A DNA stretch of 64,000 nt, taken from NCBI GenBank assembly GCA_039545295.1, contig BCIK01000010.1:372001-436000 (forward strand), given 5' to 3'. Shown one piece after another: positions 35,879 through 47,112 of this stretch. The notes beneath the pieces are model-generated. The model was not told the DNA's origin and did not search any database. It saw only the letters and a list, made by a program, of their open reading frames with translations. The translations under genes were made by a program, and so were the position numbers. How positions within the stretch are numbered: position 1 is the first letter of the stretch; every line of letters starts with the position of its first letter. This stretch comes from Udeniomyces pyricola. Its lineage: Eukaryota > Basidiomycota > Tremellomycetes > Cystofilobasidiales > Mrakiaceae.

Positions 35879-38625
35879 ATGTCAACCGTCCAGGTATCCA
35901 TACACTCACTCCTCCTTCCACTCACTTCATCTATCTAACCTAAACCCACGTCCCACGCGCTCACCGACCTCTGTCTTGCCCTTCCTTGCTGCCTCTCCCC
36001 CTGCTTACCTTCCAGCGTCCGACCTCTCCGTCGCCTTCCTCGTCTTCCGAGCCCGACGGGCCCTTTGAAGGTCCCGAGAAGCTCCTCGAGCTCTGGTTCT
36101 CACCCTCGGTCGAGTCCCTTCCTCCCCTACCCCCGGCGACGACCTCCCACCCCCGTCGGCGTCCTCCCCCAGCTGACGGCGCGACCGAATGGCAAGGCCT
36201 CAGGGCCGTTCCACGAGAGGTCTGGGAGGACATGCTCGACATTGTCAAATGCAAGGTCCTCAGCTTTGTCGAGGGAGAAGAGATCGATGCCTATCTGCTC
36301 TCGTGAGTACCGATGGTCTGGTGTATCGTCTTCGTCGTCGTGGTTGTCGCCTTCTTCGACGTCTCCCCTGGTCAATAAGGACGGCAGGGGCTTACGAATC
36401 CCCTAGCTTCCTACAAAACCCCGAAATTTCTGGTTCACTCCCGATTCCTCTTGGACATGGTTGTTACCTTGCATCTCATCACGCGTCAATGGCATCTATC
36501 ATCTTGGTTCTGAAGAGTCCAAGATTCAACCCTCCACCCGTCCATGCACCTACCGCACGACTTCGCCAGTCAAATCCAGACGTGCGCCGACTCCGATACG
36601 TCTTTCCGGTCGACGTTTGCTGACCCTCTTCCTCCTCTCATCCTTTTCATGTCCTCCCCGTTGGGCGCCACCATCACCCTCTCTGACGAAAATTCCCGTG
36701 ATACCCATGTCCTCTTTTCGCCCGGTTGTGTCTTTTCTTGATTCTCTTCGTCACTAGGGAGTCCTCCTTCTTCGTCACGCCCAACAAGCTCATCATGAAG
36801 ACCTGTGGCACGACGCTTAACCTCCTCGGTCTCCCCCGGATCCTCTCTATTGCTTCTATCTACGCCGGCCTGACGTCCGTCTACCGATGCTTCTATTCCC
36901 GCAAAAGCTTCATGTTCCCCGAGAGGCAGATGGGCCCGCACAAAGGTGGATGGGGTGCTGAAGTCGACTTTTTGGATGACATCTTTGGTTCGTTTGACGT
37001 TTCTCCGTACACGCATATACCCACGAACATATACAACATGCACTTTCATAGACTCTCTTCTTTTCACCCTCCGAAGCTCATCCAGAACGATCAACTTTAA
37101 TGGATATAAGCTGACGTTTTTTTGCCTCTTTCACTTGGAATGAACCGCGTTTTTTTTTTTTTCCTCCTTTTTACTCTCTCTTTTTTTCGTATAAAAAACG
37201 TTCTAAACACTCAGACAACGGATCAGCTTATACTGTCGGTCCCATGAACGGCGATCACTGGCTTCTCTACGTGACTTCCCCTCTCAACTCCGCCTCTACC
37301 TCTGCCAGTCCGACGCCTGGTCAAATCGAGCTCTCCCCTTCATCTTCGACCCCTATTCCCGCCACTGCCACGAGCTCCGAGACCCCTTCAGTCGATGGCT
37401 CCACGACTTACGCTTCGACGTCCTCTGTCCTAGCCGATGCTCTCGCTTCCGCTGCCCTTCATTTCCCTTCTTCTCAAACCCAACATGGCACGACCGTTAA
37501 TGCTTCGGACCCTTCGACCGTGTCTGATTCCGCAACGTCCATCCATTCCGCTACTACCTCTTCCTCATCCGCTAACGCTCATCATCGACCACCACCGAAC
37601 CACACCAAACCTCGAGAGCAACAACAGCAAGCGATCGGGGCGGTCGAGAGACCGTTGGCCCTTCCGAACTTGGGACGGTTGAGCGCGAGAGGAAGAAACG
37701 GAGGGGAAGATCAAGATCATACATTGGAGATGCTCATGACCCATTTGAGTGAGAAGGGGAGGGCTCAGTTCTACCCTCCTGCTCCCGTTACGGGAGCGGC
37801 TTCAGGCGGCGTTGTCAAGAGCGGACACGAACTCGGAGTCCACATGTCGTACGTCTCTTCTTCGAAAAAAAAAAGGGGGGGGAGGAGTCTCTTTGAACCC
37901 CCCCCCCCTTGTTTCCTCTTTTTTTCCTCTTCTTGTTCACCTGTAGTATCTTTCATGTCATGTTCTTTGACAATTGACCACCACCTGTTCTTTTCACTCT
38001 TTTTCTCTTTTTTTTTTTCTTTCCCTCTTCGCTACCGTCTGATCCTCAATTCCCATGACGTCTCATCCCAATCAGCGCTGCTTGCCGACTAGCTTCGCTC
38101 TTCCCTACCAGTCTCACCACGCTCGATTCCTACGCTTTCAACCCCTGTGGTTACTCTGCCAACGCTCTCGTTCTCTCCCCTTCCTCCTCCTCCTCATCGT
38201 CCCTCCCCCTCGTCACTCCCTCTCCTTCTACCGCCGAGGGCTACTGGACCGTCCACGTCACGCCCGAAGCCGATTACTCTTACGCTTCCTTTGAAAGCAA
38301 CATCCCTTTGCCGATGATGACGACCCAACCCGATGCCACAACCAACGGATACGATCGACCTTTCCCAGACCTCCAAACGCTCATTGGGAACGTCGTGGAG
38401 ATCTTTGAACCGGGAAGGTTGACGATTACGTTGTTTATCTCGCATGATTCGAGGAAAGGTCAACATGATTCGTCGTCGACGACGACGAGTAACGAGGACG
38501 CGGCGAGGGTGTTGGAGAACCGACAGTTGTTGAAGGGATATAGGCGACGGGATCGGATCGGGTATGAGTTTGAAGGGTACGATTTGGTGTTCTGTTGCTT
38601 TGAGAAGATTGGGAGGGAGCTTTGA
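35879..38625 (+). CDS. SPE2: S-adenosylmethionine decarboxylase proenzyme
   Basis: Makes decarboxylated AdoMet, the aminopropyl donor for spermidine and spermine. The proenzyme cleaves itself to create a pyruvoyl cofactor. Exons 35879-35893, 36016-36302, 36758-36987, 37215-37848 and 38076-38625 give 571 aa. Evidence: FEGPEKLLELWF at the start, YLLSESSFFVTPNKLIMKTC with the processing site at Glu102-Ser103, CYSRKSFMFPERQ-type motif (FYSRKSFMFPERQMGPH), GPMNGDHWLLYVTS, TLEMLMTHLSEKGRAQFY, and FNPCGYSANAL. Intron 2 (455 nt) splits the Ser codon directly in front of the processing Glu. About 120 Ser/Thr/Ala-rich residues in exon 4 make it longer than yeast SPE2 (about 400 aa). The first coding exon is 15 nt (MSTVQ). 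An upstream divergent promoter is shared with an unknown gene. Confidence 0.94.
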
Positions 38626-39152
38626 TGAAGGGGAGACGGGGTGGGGGGGGGGGAGCTTCGAAAACGAAGAAGAAGAAGACGTAGAAGTAGAAGAAGAAGG
38701 AGCAAGGAGGAAGGGGGGGGACGAGGGGAAGGGGTTAGTAGGGGAAGGGCGCAAAGGGGATAGAGGGTGGAAAGCTAAGGATGGTACGTCCTTACTGTAA
38801 AAGGGAAGGGACGTTTTTTTTTCTTCTTCTTCTTGTTCATCCTCTTATCTTTGCCGTTTGTTATCCTTGCGTTCTTGGTTTTCTTTTTTCTTTTTTTTTG
38901 CTTCTTTTTTTCCCTTTTTTCCTTGTTTTTTATTTCCTTTTTCTTCTTCTTTTCCTATCTTTTTCTTGGTTTTACACGGATGTCGAAGGAGTGGAGGCGG
39001 GGGGGGGGGACGTGAAGAGGGGTCGATGCTTAAAGAAGGAAATCAGCAGATCGACACTTGAGTTTGTTTCAGGGACCGGGTCGAGTCGGGTCGAGTCGAG
39101 TGATCTGTCATATGGAAATGACGACACGTAAGTCTGTGAGGTTCGGTCGATT

Positions 39153-39186
<34 letters not shown>

Positions 39187-39810
39187 ACAGCTGGAAGAGT
39201 ACAAAAATCATACATGATGTATATCTCGCTTTTCCTACAGACATGATCACGATCGTCATAGGTAGGAAAACATGAGGGATTAATCGTCAGACCAGCAGAA
39301 GGAGAAGAAGAAAAAAACATCATAGGGTTAAACGAATCAAAGCAGGGTTTCAATGAACGTTAAACGGACGGGAAAAATTAAAAAAGCGATAGCTAAGAGA
39401 AGGAAAACAAGCGTGCTCGGGAATTCGAGCGGTGTCGTGAAAGGCGTCAATAAAAAAAAAAGCAAGGGACAAAACAAAGGAAGAACAAAAAAAAAAAAGG
39501 GGGAGTGGGAAAGGGAAAGCGGGGTCTTGAGGAATTAGACGATTCGGAGTAGGTCAGAATGGACATGGCATGTACGATGGTACGTTGTTGATTGAGGGAA
39601 GAAAAGACTTTGAAGGAGACCACGCGTCAAGTTTAAAGTAAGCAGGATACAGCTCGAAGAGGGGCATAGAAAAACGGATAATAGAAGTCCAAGAAGAACA
39701 AGACAAGAGGACACAAGCATGTAGGAAAGCAAANAGAACAGAAAGAAGTCGAAGAAAAAGGGACATGGGGAAAAGGGGNGGNGGGGGGGGGGGGGGTGAG
39801 GATTCTCAGA
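38626..39810. other. convergent intergenic region with low complexity
   Basis: 1,185 bp between the 3' ends of SPE2 and the second DHA1 transporter. It holds purine-rich, T-rich and TA-repeat (39152-39174) stretches and a G-run with ambiguous bases near 39734-39796. The open frames are low-complexity. No gene is seen. Confidence 0.55.
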
Positions 39811-42800
39811 TCATGCCTTCGACTCCTTGGAGTTTACATGGTTGGCCGTTTCAGTGGTAACGCCAGCGCTACCAATGATAGGAAACGGTTTGAACCCCGC
39901 CTTTTCACCGCCTCCTCCGGAGAGCGTCTCGTTCGATATTGAACTCCCTGCCCTCGTCTGGGAACCCGATCTTCCCGACGACGACGGCGAAATATTCTTT
40001 TCCTCATCATCGACCACGACCTTTTCGCCATGGCTCGGGCTAGTGGCGATGACTGCTTCCCCACCTCCTCCAGTGGTGGCACCGGGTGTGACGTCGGCAG
40101 GAACGTATCTCGACCAAGCTCGAATTCGTGCACCATAGACGTAAAACAGGATCGGCGCAGGTAGGAACAGAACGCAAAGGAAGCCAAGGAGGGACAGCGT
40201 CCACCCTGCGCCTAGGTTGCGGAACATCTGAGTCGAAACTACAGAAGAAAATGCCAACAAAAAAAAATGCGTATCCAGAAAGACGCAGAGAATAAAGCAA
40301 GGTGAGTAAGAAAGAACTTGAAAGGATCACAAGCGGTGAGGAAAGGAGGCGGGGGAAGGGGTGGAAAGGGGGGAGCTGAAGTTGATAACGGAAACCACGT
40401 ACAGAGGGGGAAGACTCCACCGAACATGAACCGCATGCAATTCGACCCCGCGAGAACTGAACCCATCTGATACTTGTACGTATCAGAAAAGAACGTGAAA
40501 ACCGACACTGTAAACCCCCCACAGACCAAAGAAGAAGAAGAAGAAAAACAGAACCTAATCGCGTTAGCTCCTCGAAATGACTCTGGGTCATCTCCATTGT
40601 CTATGGGCGGAGGACTTACTCGTCAAGCCTAGTTGTCCAATTCCAAAAAGGATACCTGACGCCGTTGGAGCTAGCCAATGGACGTCCCTTCCACTCGTCC
40701 AGCCTAGCCAGAAGAGGGAGATCGGCAAGAGGATCGCGCCAAACATCCCAAACCAAAGACGTTGTTCCGGCGGAGCTCGTCCAGTAGGGGAGGCTTGAGC
40801 GGCTCGAGTGTAGATGTTGGAGGTATATTGGGCGATGGGCTGTATGTGAAAGGGGTGAGAGGGGGGAGGGGGGGGGGTTGGATAAAGAGTCACAGGTTAA
40901 TTCAGACATCGAGTCCAGCCTCGAAAAAAAAACCAGATCGACGGAAAATGGACGAACGATCGAGATGATAAAACCAATGATGACAGCGATGAAGGGCAGG
41001 CCCGCCGAACCCTCTACAAAAAGACAGGCGAGAAAGTAAGGATAGGTCACGAAACGAACATCACGCATGAGGTCAGTTTGGATTTCACCTGACACGTGGT
41101 CATGTTTCATTACAACGTTTCGAGGTCGATGTAGATAAGAAAGTGTGACGTACGACTCCAACCTCGCATCGTCACGAAGATATAGGGGTAGGCCGAAAAG
41201 TAGAGGTCTAAACGGAGAGTGATGAAGTGAGGATGAGGAGGAGGATAGTCAACCCATCGTACCACCCGTCAGTGACATTCCCAACTGCCAACATTGATGA
41301 TACGTCCCCTTTTTTCGGAGGGAAGGAGGGGGAGGGGGGGGGGTCCCACTCACTGAGTACGCCGTATAGGAATGAAACATGCAAGGACAAGAGGAGGACG
41401 ATAGGTTCGCAGCAGAGGAACACAAACGGCCGAACGAGATACTTTTGGGTTTCCTCTTTCCATCCGCCAATGACGCGACCGGCCTCATAGGATGTGATGT
41501 GGTGTGCACCGATGGACTTGGCGAGCTTCCGAGCACGCGAACGAAGGATGGCGGGAGCGTACGTTTCGGGCACGATCAAAAGAGCCACTAGGGTACAGCA
41601 CGCCGAAAAGATGGTCGTCGTGTAACCGAGCCAACGCCATCCGACGCGTTCCTGAATGAAGCCTGCAAAATGACCGCCAGCCATCATGGAAAAACCAGTC
41701 AACCTAGTGGAATGAATGAAAACCCAGAGGCAGAGAGATGATGGGACGATGAATGAAGTCAAAGATCGCACCTCCGATGAGCGGTCCGATAACAGGGCCA
41801 CCAAACCGACCGACACCCGCGAGAGTAAGAGGAAGGCCAATCTCGTGCTCTGAAAACAGATCGTTGGCCATAGCGGGTCCATGAGACATGGATGCACTCC
41901 CAAAGATACCTACCGCGGAGAGTGAAAGTTGAAAGGCGTCGAGATGAGCGTGAATCAGTATGTTCTCAGGATAGAGAGTTGCTGATAGCCATGAAGAGGG
42001 GGAAGAAGAAGAGAGAGAGAAATAAATCACTCACCGGAAATAAACCGAAGAACGAGCAAGGTCCCGAGGTTGTGACAGAGGCTGACACCCAAGTTGCACA
42101 ACGTGAAGCAGAAGTATGAGATGATCATGACCTGATACCCGGACGAGAACCAGAAAGGTAGAAAAGAGGGGATGACAACCAATGGCGGTTGCAGAGCAAA
42201 AGGCGGAGGCAGAGTGATGAGGTAAGCACTCATGGTTGCAAACACAGCAAACCATCCTGGTGCTCGAGATGAGAACAGGATAGGACCACATACCGGCCGG
42301 CGGCCAAACATCTAGTTGCATATTGATGATCGTCCATATGGGCAAGAGAAGAGGTGGAATGGTTAGCGAGATAGAGAGGAAGAAGCGTAATGGAACAGCG
42401 GGGCCAAGTAAAGGTTGGATGATATCGGTTCCCTCTGCCCAATGAGAACCGATAGCCGCTGAGATGACCGACGATGCACTCTGCATGTTGGCATCGAAGA
42501 ATAGACGTATGGGGTGCTAGGCAAAGGAGAGGATTGGACTAAGAAAGTGGCACATACCTCGCCAAGAGGGGCCGAGAGCAAGGAGGAGACAGCCAGGCCA
42601 AACAGATACAGCATCGTTCCAACAACCACTTTTTCCTTCGAAACGCCAAACTCATTCCTATAAAGGAGCGTGGAGTAGACGTAGATCATGATCAGTCAAG
42701 ACCCAGGCTGAGATTGCCGAATCAGAGTCGTCCTCAGCCGGTCTACGACCAAAAAAAATAAGAACGAGGACTCACGCGATTGCTGCGTTGCCGGGCGTGA

Positions 42801-43587
42801 AGATACTGATAGCGAGCGTTCCCCCTGTCATCTCGAGGGCGGCACAACACATGAGTCCCCATCGTGTGAGTTTAGACCAGTTGCGAGGATCGCCTTTGTC
42901 GTCCGGGGTGAAGCAGACGATGAATGGGTCTGAGGGTTCGCCACTGCCAAGGTAAGGAGGTGCTGACGGAGGCGTAGACTGTTGGTGGATTGCGGGGTCT
43001 GCGGGGCTCTCGGCGTTGGACGACGAGGGCTCGTCGCCCTCTACAGTCGTCGAGGGCAAGGGCCGGGTGGATGGTGAAGGTGAAAGGACTGTCGGTGTGG
43101 CTGGATGGGAGTTTGGGTGTGAATTGGCTATGGACGAGATGGATCGGTTCACTGTCACGAACGATCGGAGGGTCTCCCGGCGAGAATCAAAGGAGAAGGA
43201 TGTTGGGAGCTGATCGTCTTGATGAGCAGGGTAGTTGTGGTGATGGGAAAACGGGTCGAAGATCGGAGGGGGTTGGTGGTGCAAGTGATGTCGATGACCT
43301 GGTGTGGACGATGTTCGACGACCGTTGGATGCACCCGAGAGGATGGAGCGTTGGGAGAAGGATCCTCTGAGAGGCAACGGTGAACCCTCCTTTGGAGGAG
43401 TCGATGACGAAGGCGCCCCGAGCTGGACAAAGTTGCCTCTTCGCGGCGAGGTTGGTGGAATGATTGGCGACGAGGTGGATGTGATGATGGTGGGGACGAC
43501 ACTGGTATCTAGAGGATCGATATGGGACTGATCGATAACCCCAGATGGAGACGCAGGCGTGGAGGATGGTTGATGGTTGGATACCAT
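39811..43587 (-). CDS. second DHA1-type MFS transporter with long disordered N-terminus
   Basis: Exons 43587-42776, 42657-42558, 42311-42294, 42131-42035, 41909-41772, 41662-41354, 41207-41154, 41013-40958, 40839-40620, 40507-40403 and 40238-39811 give 778 aa. The first ~240 residues are Ser/Pro/His-rich and cytosolic, ending in a DPRNWSKLTRWGL lead into helix 1, the usual DHA1 entry motif. Then come LSAPLGEMFGRRPVM (motif A, assembled across an 18-nt exon), LVLRFISGIFGSAS, VIGPLIGGFIQERVGWRWL (helix-5 antiporter region), VPETYAPAILRSRARKLAK and MRGWSQGSAGLPF. The C-terminus is Gly/Ser-rich and long (about 100 residues). The ATG at 43587 was chosen because upstream frame extension has no ATG. 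It is convergent with SPE2. Substrate is unknown; polyamines, azoles or weak acids are possibilities for the family. Confidence 0.88.
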
Positions 43588-45608
43588 TTGTGTTGATTGT
43601 GAAAGATGACGAAGAGGTTGAACGTGCGTTGTGGTAGTTGTTGCTGTCCACCAGTCAAGCGAAGCCAAGCGTTCGAGAGGGTTGATGGGCGGATGGTGAG
43701 GCAGTGAAGTGAAGGGGTGCTGATTGTAGGCTTGGGGAGTGCCCGGAGGCAGAGGTGGGATGGATGATGGTGGAGGTAAAGATCGCAGGTTGGAGGAGGA
43801 CGGAAGAATCAAGTGAAGTCCAAGGAGGAGGCCGCCGGGGTAATGACAGTCGTCAACTAATTATCACCAGCGCAGCGTGACCGATTTCGGGACGCCAAAT
43901 TAATATAACCAAACAACTCAACGCTTTGACCTAAGGGGACCTAGGGGACCTCCCTGTTCCTTACTCGAAGCTTGATGACCCCTTATACGTTTCATTCAAC
44001 GAATCAAGGTATCGGCCGTCCTTGAGCGTCCCATATGTCGTCCGCTGTTTTTCCTTAGTTCCACACCACTACCGCCTTCATCACCACCGTCAAAATCAAA
44101 AGAAGGGCATCTACGCTCGACCCATCGGACAGAGTTCACATATATGTCGACCCCTTAATGTATATATATATATCTTTCTTTCTTTATTCCACGCTTATCC
44201 GCGTACCCTTCACCCGCCCTCCTCCTTAATCTTGGCGCTCCACCTCTCTGATCTTTGACGGCCGGTCATCCTCCATGCGAACCGGCCGGACATTAAGTTG
44301 TTCGACCGTTCCCTCCTTGACGTTTCTACCGGGCCGGGAGCCAAGCGATCAATCGATCGAGTCTGCACGAACCGCTCTGTGGCCTTTGGCCTGAGTGATG
44401 ATTGTTGGTTGATGTTCAATGGATCTTGGATCCATATATGTATGGTCGTGAATATCTATTCGGGCAATGCTATCTAATTTGTAGTATGTCTAACATTGAT
44501 TGATCGCCTCAACAACTCATGCATGTATGCACGGCTCGCACGGCATTCCATACAACTTTTTTTTTTTTTTTGGGCACAACTTGACCCACCTCCTGTTTCC
44601 AGCACTAAGCTCTAAGCCCATACTAAATGAACCTGAAAACAATCTGACATGGCCCACCCTGAAAACGGTGCGCGCACGCAGCTCGACCGGTCGACCTGCT
44701 GGCTGTCCGACTATCGTATCGTGGTCGATGACAATATGATTATAAAGTGCTTCGCACAATTTTCTTTTTCTTCCTCTTTTCTTCTGCCTGCTCTGCTCTT
44801 CCGAAAGCCTACAAGGAAGCTGCGACCACAGGGCCTGATGAGTGAAGGTCGCGTACAAAAGCGTTTGGAATGTAAAACTTCGAGCTTCGAGCTGATCCGA
44901 CCCATGTGTGACGTCATGTTGACTGCATGCTCGTCTGAGACCGCGCGGCGCGTCGACGCGACCGCACGCCAAGATCCTGATCAACATGTCCCTCTCGTCC
45001 ACTTCACCTCTCTCAAGCTCTCAAGCCGCCATAACATGATCAAGCTCAAATCAGACTAACCGCTTGCCCTCGCCATTCACCCCTGTAGGATTCGTTGACT
45101 GATGCGCTACGTCCTCTTGTTGTCATCTTATAGCTATTGATATATTGATGTGCGCGCTGATGATGAACCAAGACAATCGACCCGTGAAGGATCGAACTGA
45201 TCGAACTCGCCCAACGACTCGTTTCAGCTCGATCGCGGCTCACGACCTCGACTAATGACTTCCAGGCCACATCTCAATTCCCCTGTATGCATGGTGTTGA
45301 TTGTTTACCGGACATGTATGTTGTGGGTTTGACCTACCCCCTTTCCTGTACCCTACCCTATCCATATAGACCCTCACGCTCTGACGGGTATAATTCTGCG
45401 TGCCGCGCGTCACATGCTTATTCTTGGTGCGCCATTGCAATCCTTCCAACTGATCGCCTAAGCGCGTATAAAATCGTCCACTAGATGCTATTGACTTGAC
45501 ATCCATCCACATCCACTCGTTCTCTTGCATCTTCTCCATTATCCTCCACTCGTATACCCTCTTCACTTCTCAACTACCCCCTTACGCTCTACTTTACGCT
45601 CACTCATC
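43588..45608. other. largest gene-free stretch of the window
   Basis: 2,021 bp between two divergently transcribed genes (the DHA1 transporter and the KRE9-like gene). It holds TA runs (44160-44172), a poly-T run (44559-44572) and a CT-rich leader before 45609. The frame at 44649-45059 (136 codons) has no domain, signal or splice context. I see no RNA gene or mobile element. Confidence 0.55.
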
Positions 45609-46392
45609 ATGAAGCTCACTGCATTCGTACGGCCCCAATCACATCCTTTCATGCCCTTCTTCACACGTGTGGCGCGTGCTTCGTCTGTCTGACGTTTGTT
45701 TTCTTTCGCGTTCGCAGCTTTCTACCCTTTTCCTCTCGGCCTCGCTTGTCTCGGCCATCACCATCACCTCTCCCACTTCGTCCGATACCTGGTCCACCAA
45801 GGACAAGCACGTTAGTGACACTGTCGTCTCAATGCGTTAGATCATTCCTATTTTATAGCATAGACATTGCTAATATTCACTCTTATGTCGTCGCTTCTAC
45901 CATTCACAGACTGTCAAGTGGACCTCTGTCTCGACTGACCCTGAGACGGTCACCATCGCTGTCGTTTCGGATACCGCTGTTGCCGGCTCGAGTTTGACGG
46001 CCACTAACCCGGGCATCCTCACAAAATCCGTCAAGACTTCGGCTGGAGAGTCTCAGATCACGTTGCCTTCGTGAGTCCTGATGGCGGACCTACCGAATTG
46101 ATTTCTCTTGAGGAACCAGAGAAACGGCGATGCTTTGGATGGGAATACTCATGTCGTGTCTGCTCGACGTCTATTTCTACTTAGGGACGCCCAATCTGGC
46201 ACTGCCTTCCGAATCAACATTGTCAAGGGGTCCTCTGGCTCGGACCTCACCACGATCTTGGCTCAATCGAACCAATTCACCGTCAACAACCCTAGCACGA
46301 GCAGCGCCTCGCCTCTCCTCGCTGGGTCCTCCTACGGCATGGGCGTCACCCTTGGGTTGGTCGGAGCTGGTGTCGTTGCTGGTTTGATGTGA
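45609..46392 (+). CDS. KRE9/KNH-type Ser/Thr-rich GPI-anchored cell-surface protein
   Basis: Exons 45609-45626, 45718-45810, 45910-46070 and 46185-46392 give 159 aa. A signal peptide (MKLTAFLSTLFLSASLVSA) leads directly into a small beta domain with the family pattern ITITSPTSSDTWSTKDKHTV, followed by KWTSVSTDPETV, SGTAFRINIVKGSS and TILAQSNQFTV. The C-terminus ends in a hydrophobic tail after Ser/Ala/Gly (YGMGVTLGLVGAGVVAGLM), the form of a GPI attachment signal. This matches the fungal 'Ser-Thr-rich GPI-anchored membrane' family related to KRE9/KNH1, linked in yeast to beta-1,6-glucan assembly. Related small proteins are abundant in basidiomycetes, and the exact role is unknown. The first coding exon is just 18 nt. 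Confidence 0.83.
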
Positions 46393-47112
46393 GAGCAGGG
46401 TTGATCAACCAGTGGGGTCTGGTTCGCTTCACGCCGTTGGTGCTTTGCCTTGTAGTTCTTTGCAGCATGTTTGACACATGTGTCTCGTTCTGCCTTTATC
46501 GGATGATGTTTGTTTGATCTAAGTGGTTGTCATGAGTGTAGAGAATGCCGTGTTCACCGATGTCAAGGAGATGTTTGAGATGATGATCTTGCAGACGTCG
46601 ATGATATCCTTGAGGAACGATCCATACATGTATCCGTGCAAGGTGGTTTGGTGATGATCATAATTAGCGAAGAGATCAAGATCAGAGCCAAGACGCGACT
46701 GGACTTACGTGTACGTGTCTCATACACTTTTACTGGATTTTACGCCGATCCGGTCGAACGCGGGCAGCTTGCATGGGGGTCATCTCAGCAACGTCACACG
46801 CAAAGAATTGAGGATGATTTTGGATGACATATATATGAGTGTTAACTAACACAAACTTATAGCTGTGATATTACGACGCGCAGGATGATCTTGGCGGATT
46901 ATTGGATATTGGCCACCGGGGCATTCGCCGCCGGTCACCGCCTGGCAGCTGAGTTATTCACCTCCTGAGCACCTTGACCTTGCTTCGCCAGACATCAGTC
47001 ATCAGTCACTAGTCATTCCCGCCAGTACTCACCCCTTCGACCCTCAACATATAATCCTCCTTTCCTTCTACCTGCGCATTATTCCCCAGCTACTTCGTCC
47101 CCTTCAGCTTTG
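46393..47112. other. spacer between the KRE9-like and Zn2Cys6 genes
   Basis: 720 bp with one gene's 3' untranslated region and the other's promoter and leader. Nothing coding is supported. The last 60 bases before the ATG at 47113 are CT-rich. Confidence 0.5.

Noticed and set aside
36461..36757. Open frames inside SPE2 intron 2
   Set aside because: Retaining the intron gives an immediate stop in the SPE2 frame, and the internal frames match no part of AdoMet decarboxylase.
43588..43812. Upstream extension of the second DHA1 transporter to 43812
   Set aside because: That frame opens with TTG rather than ATG, and there is no in-frame ATG before 43587.
44649..45059. 136-codon open frame on the plus strand
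   Set aside because: No domain, signal peptide, membrane pattern or splice context, and amino-acid make-up like random sequence. It lies in a gene-free interval.
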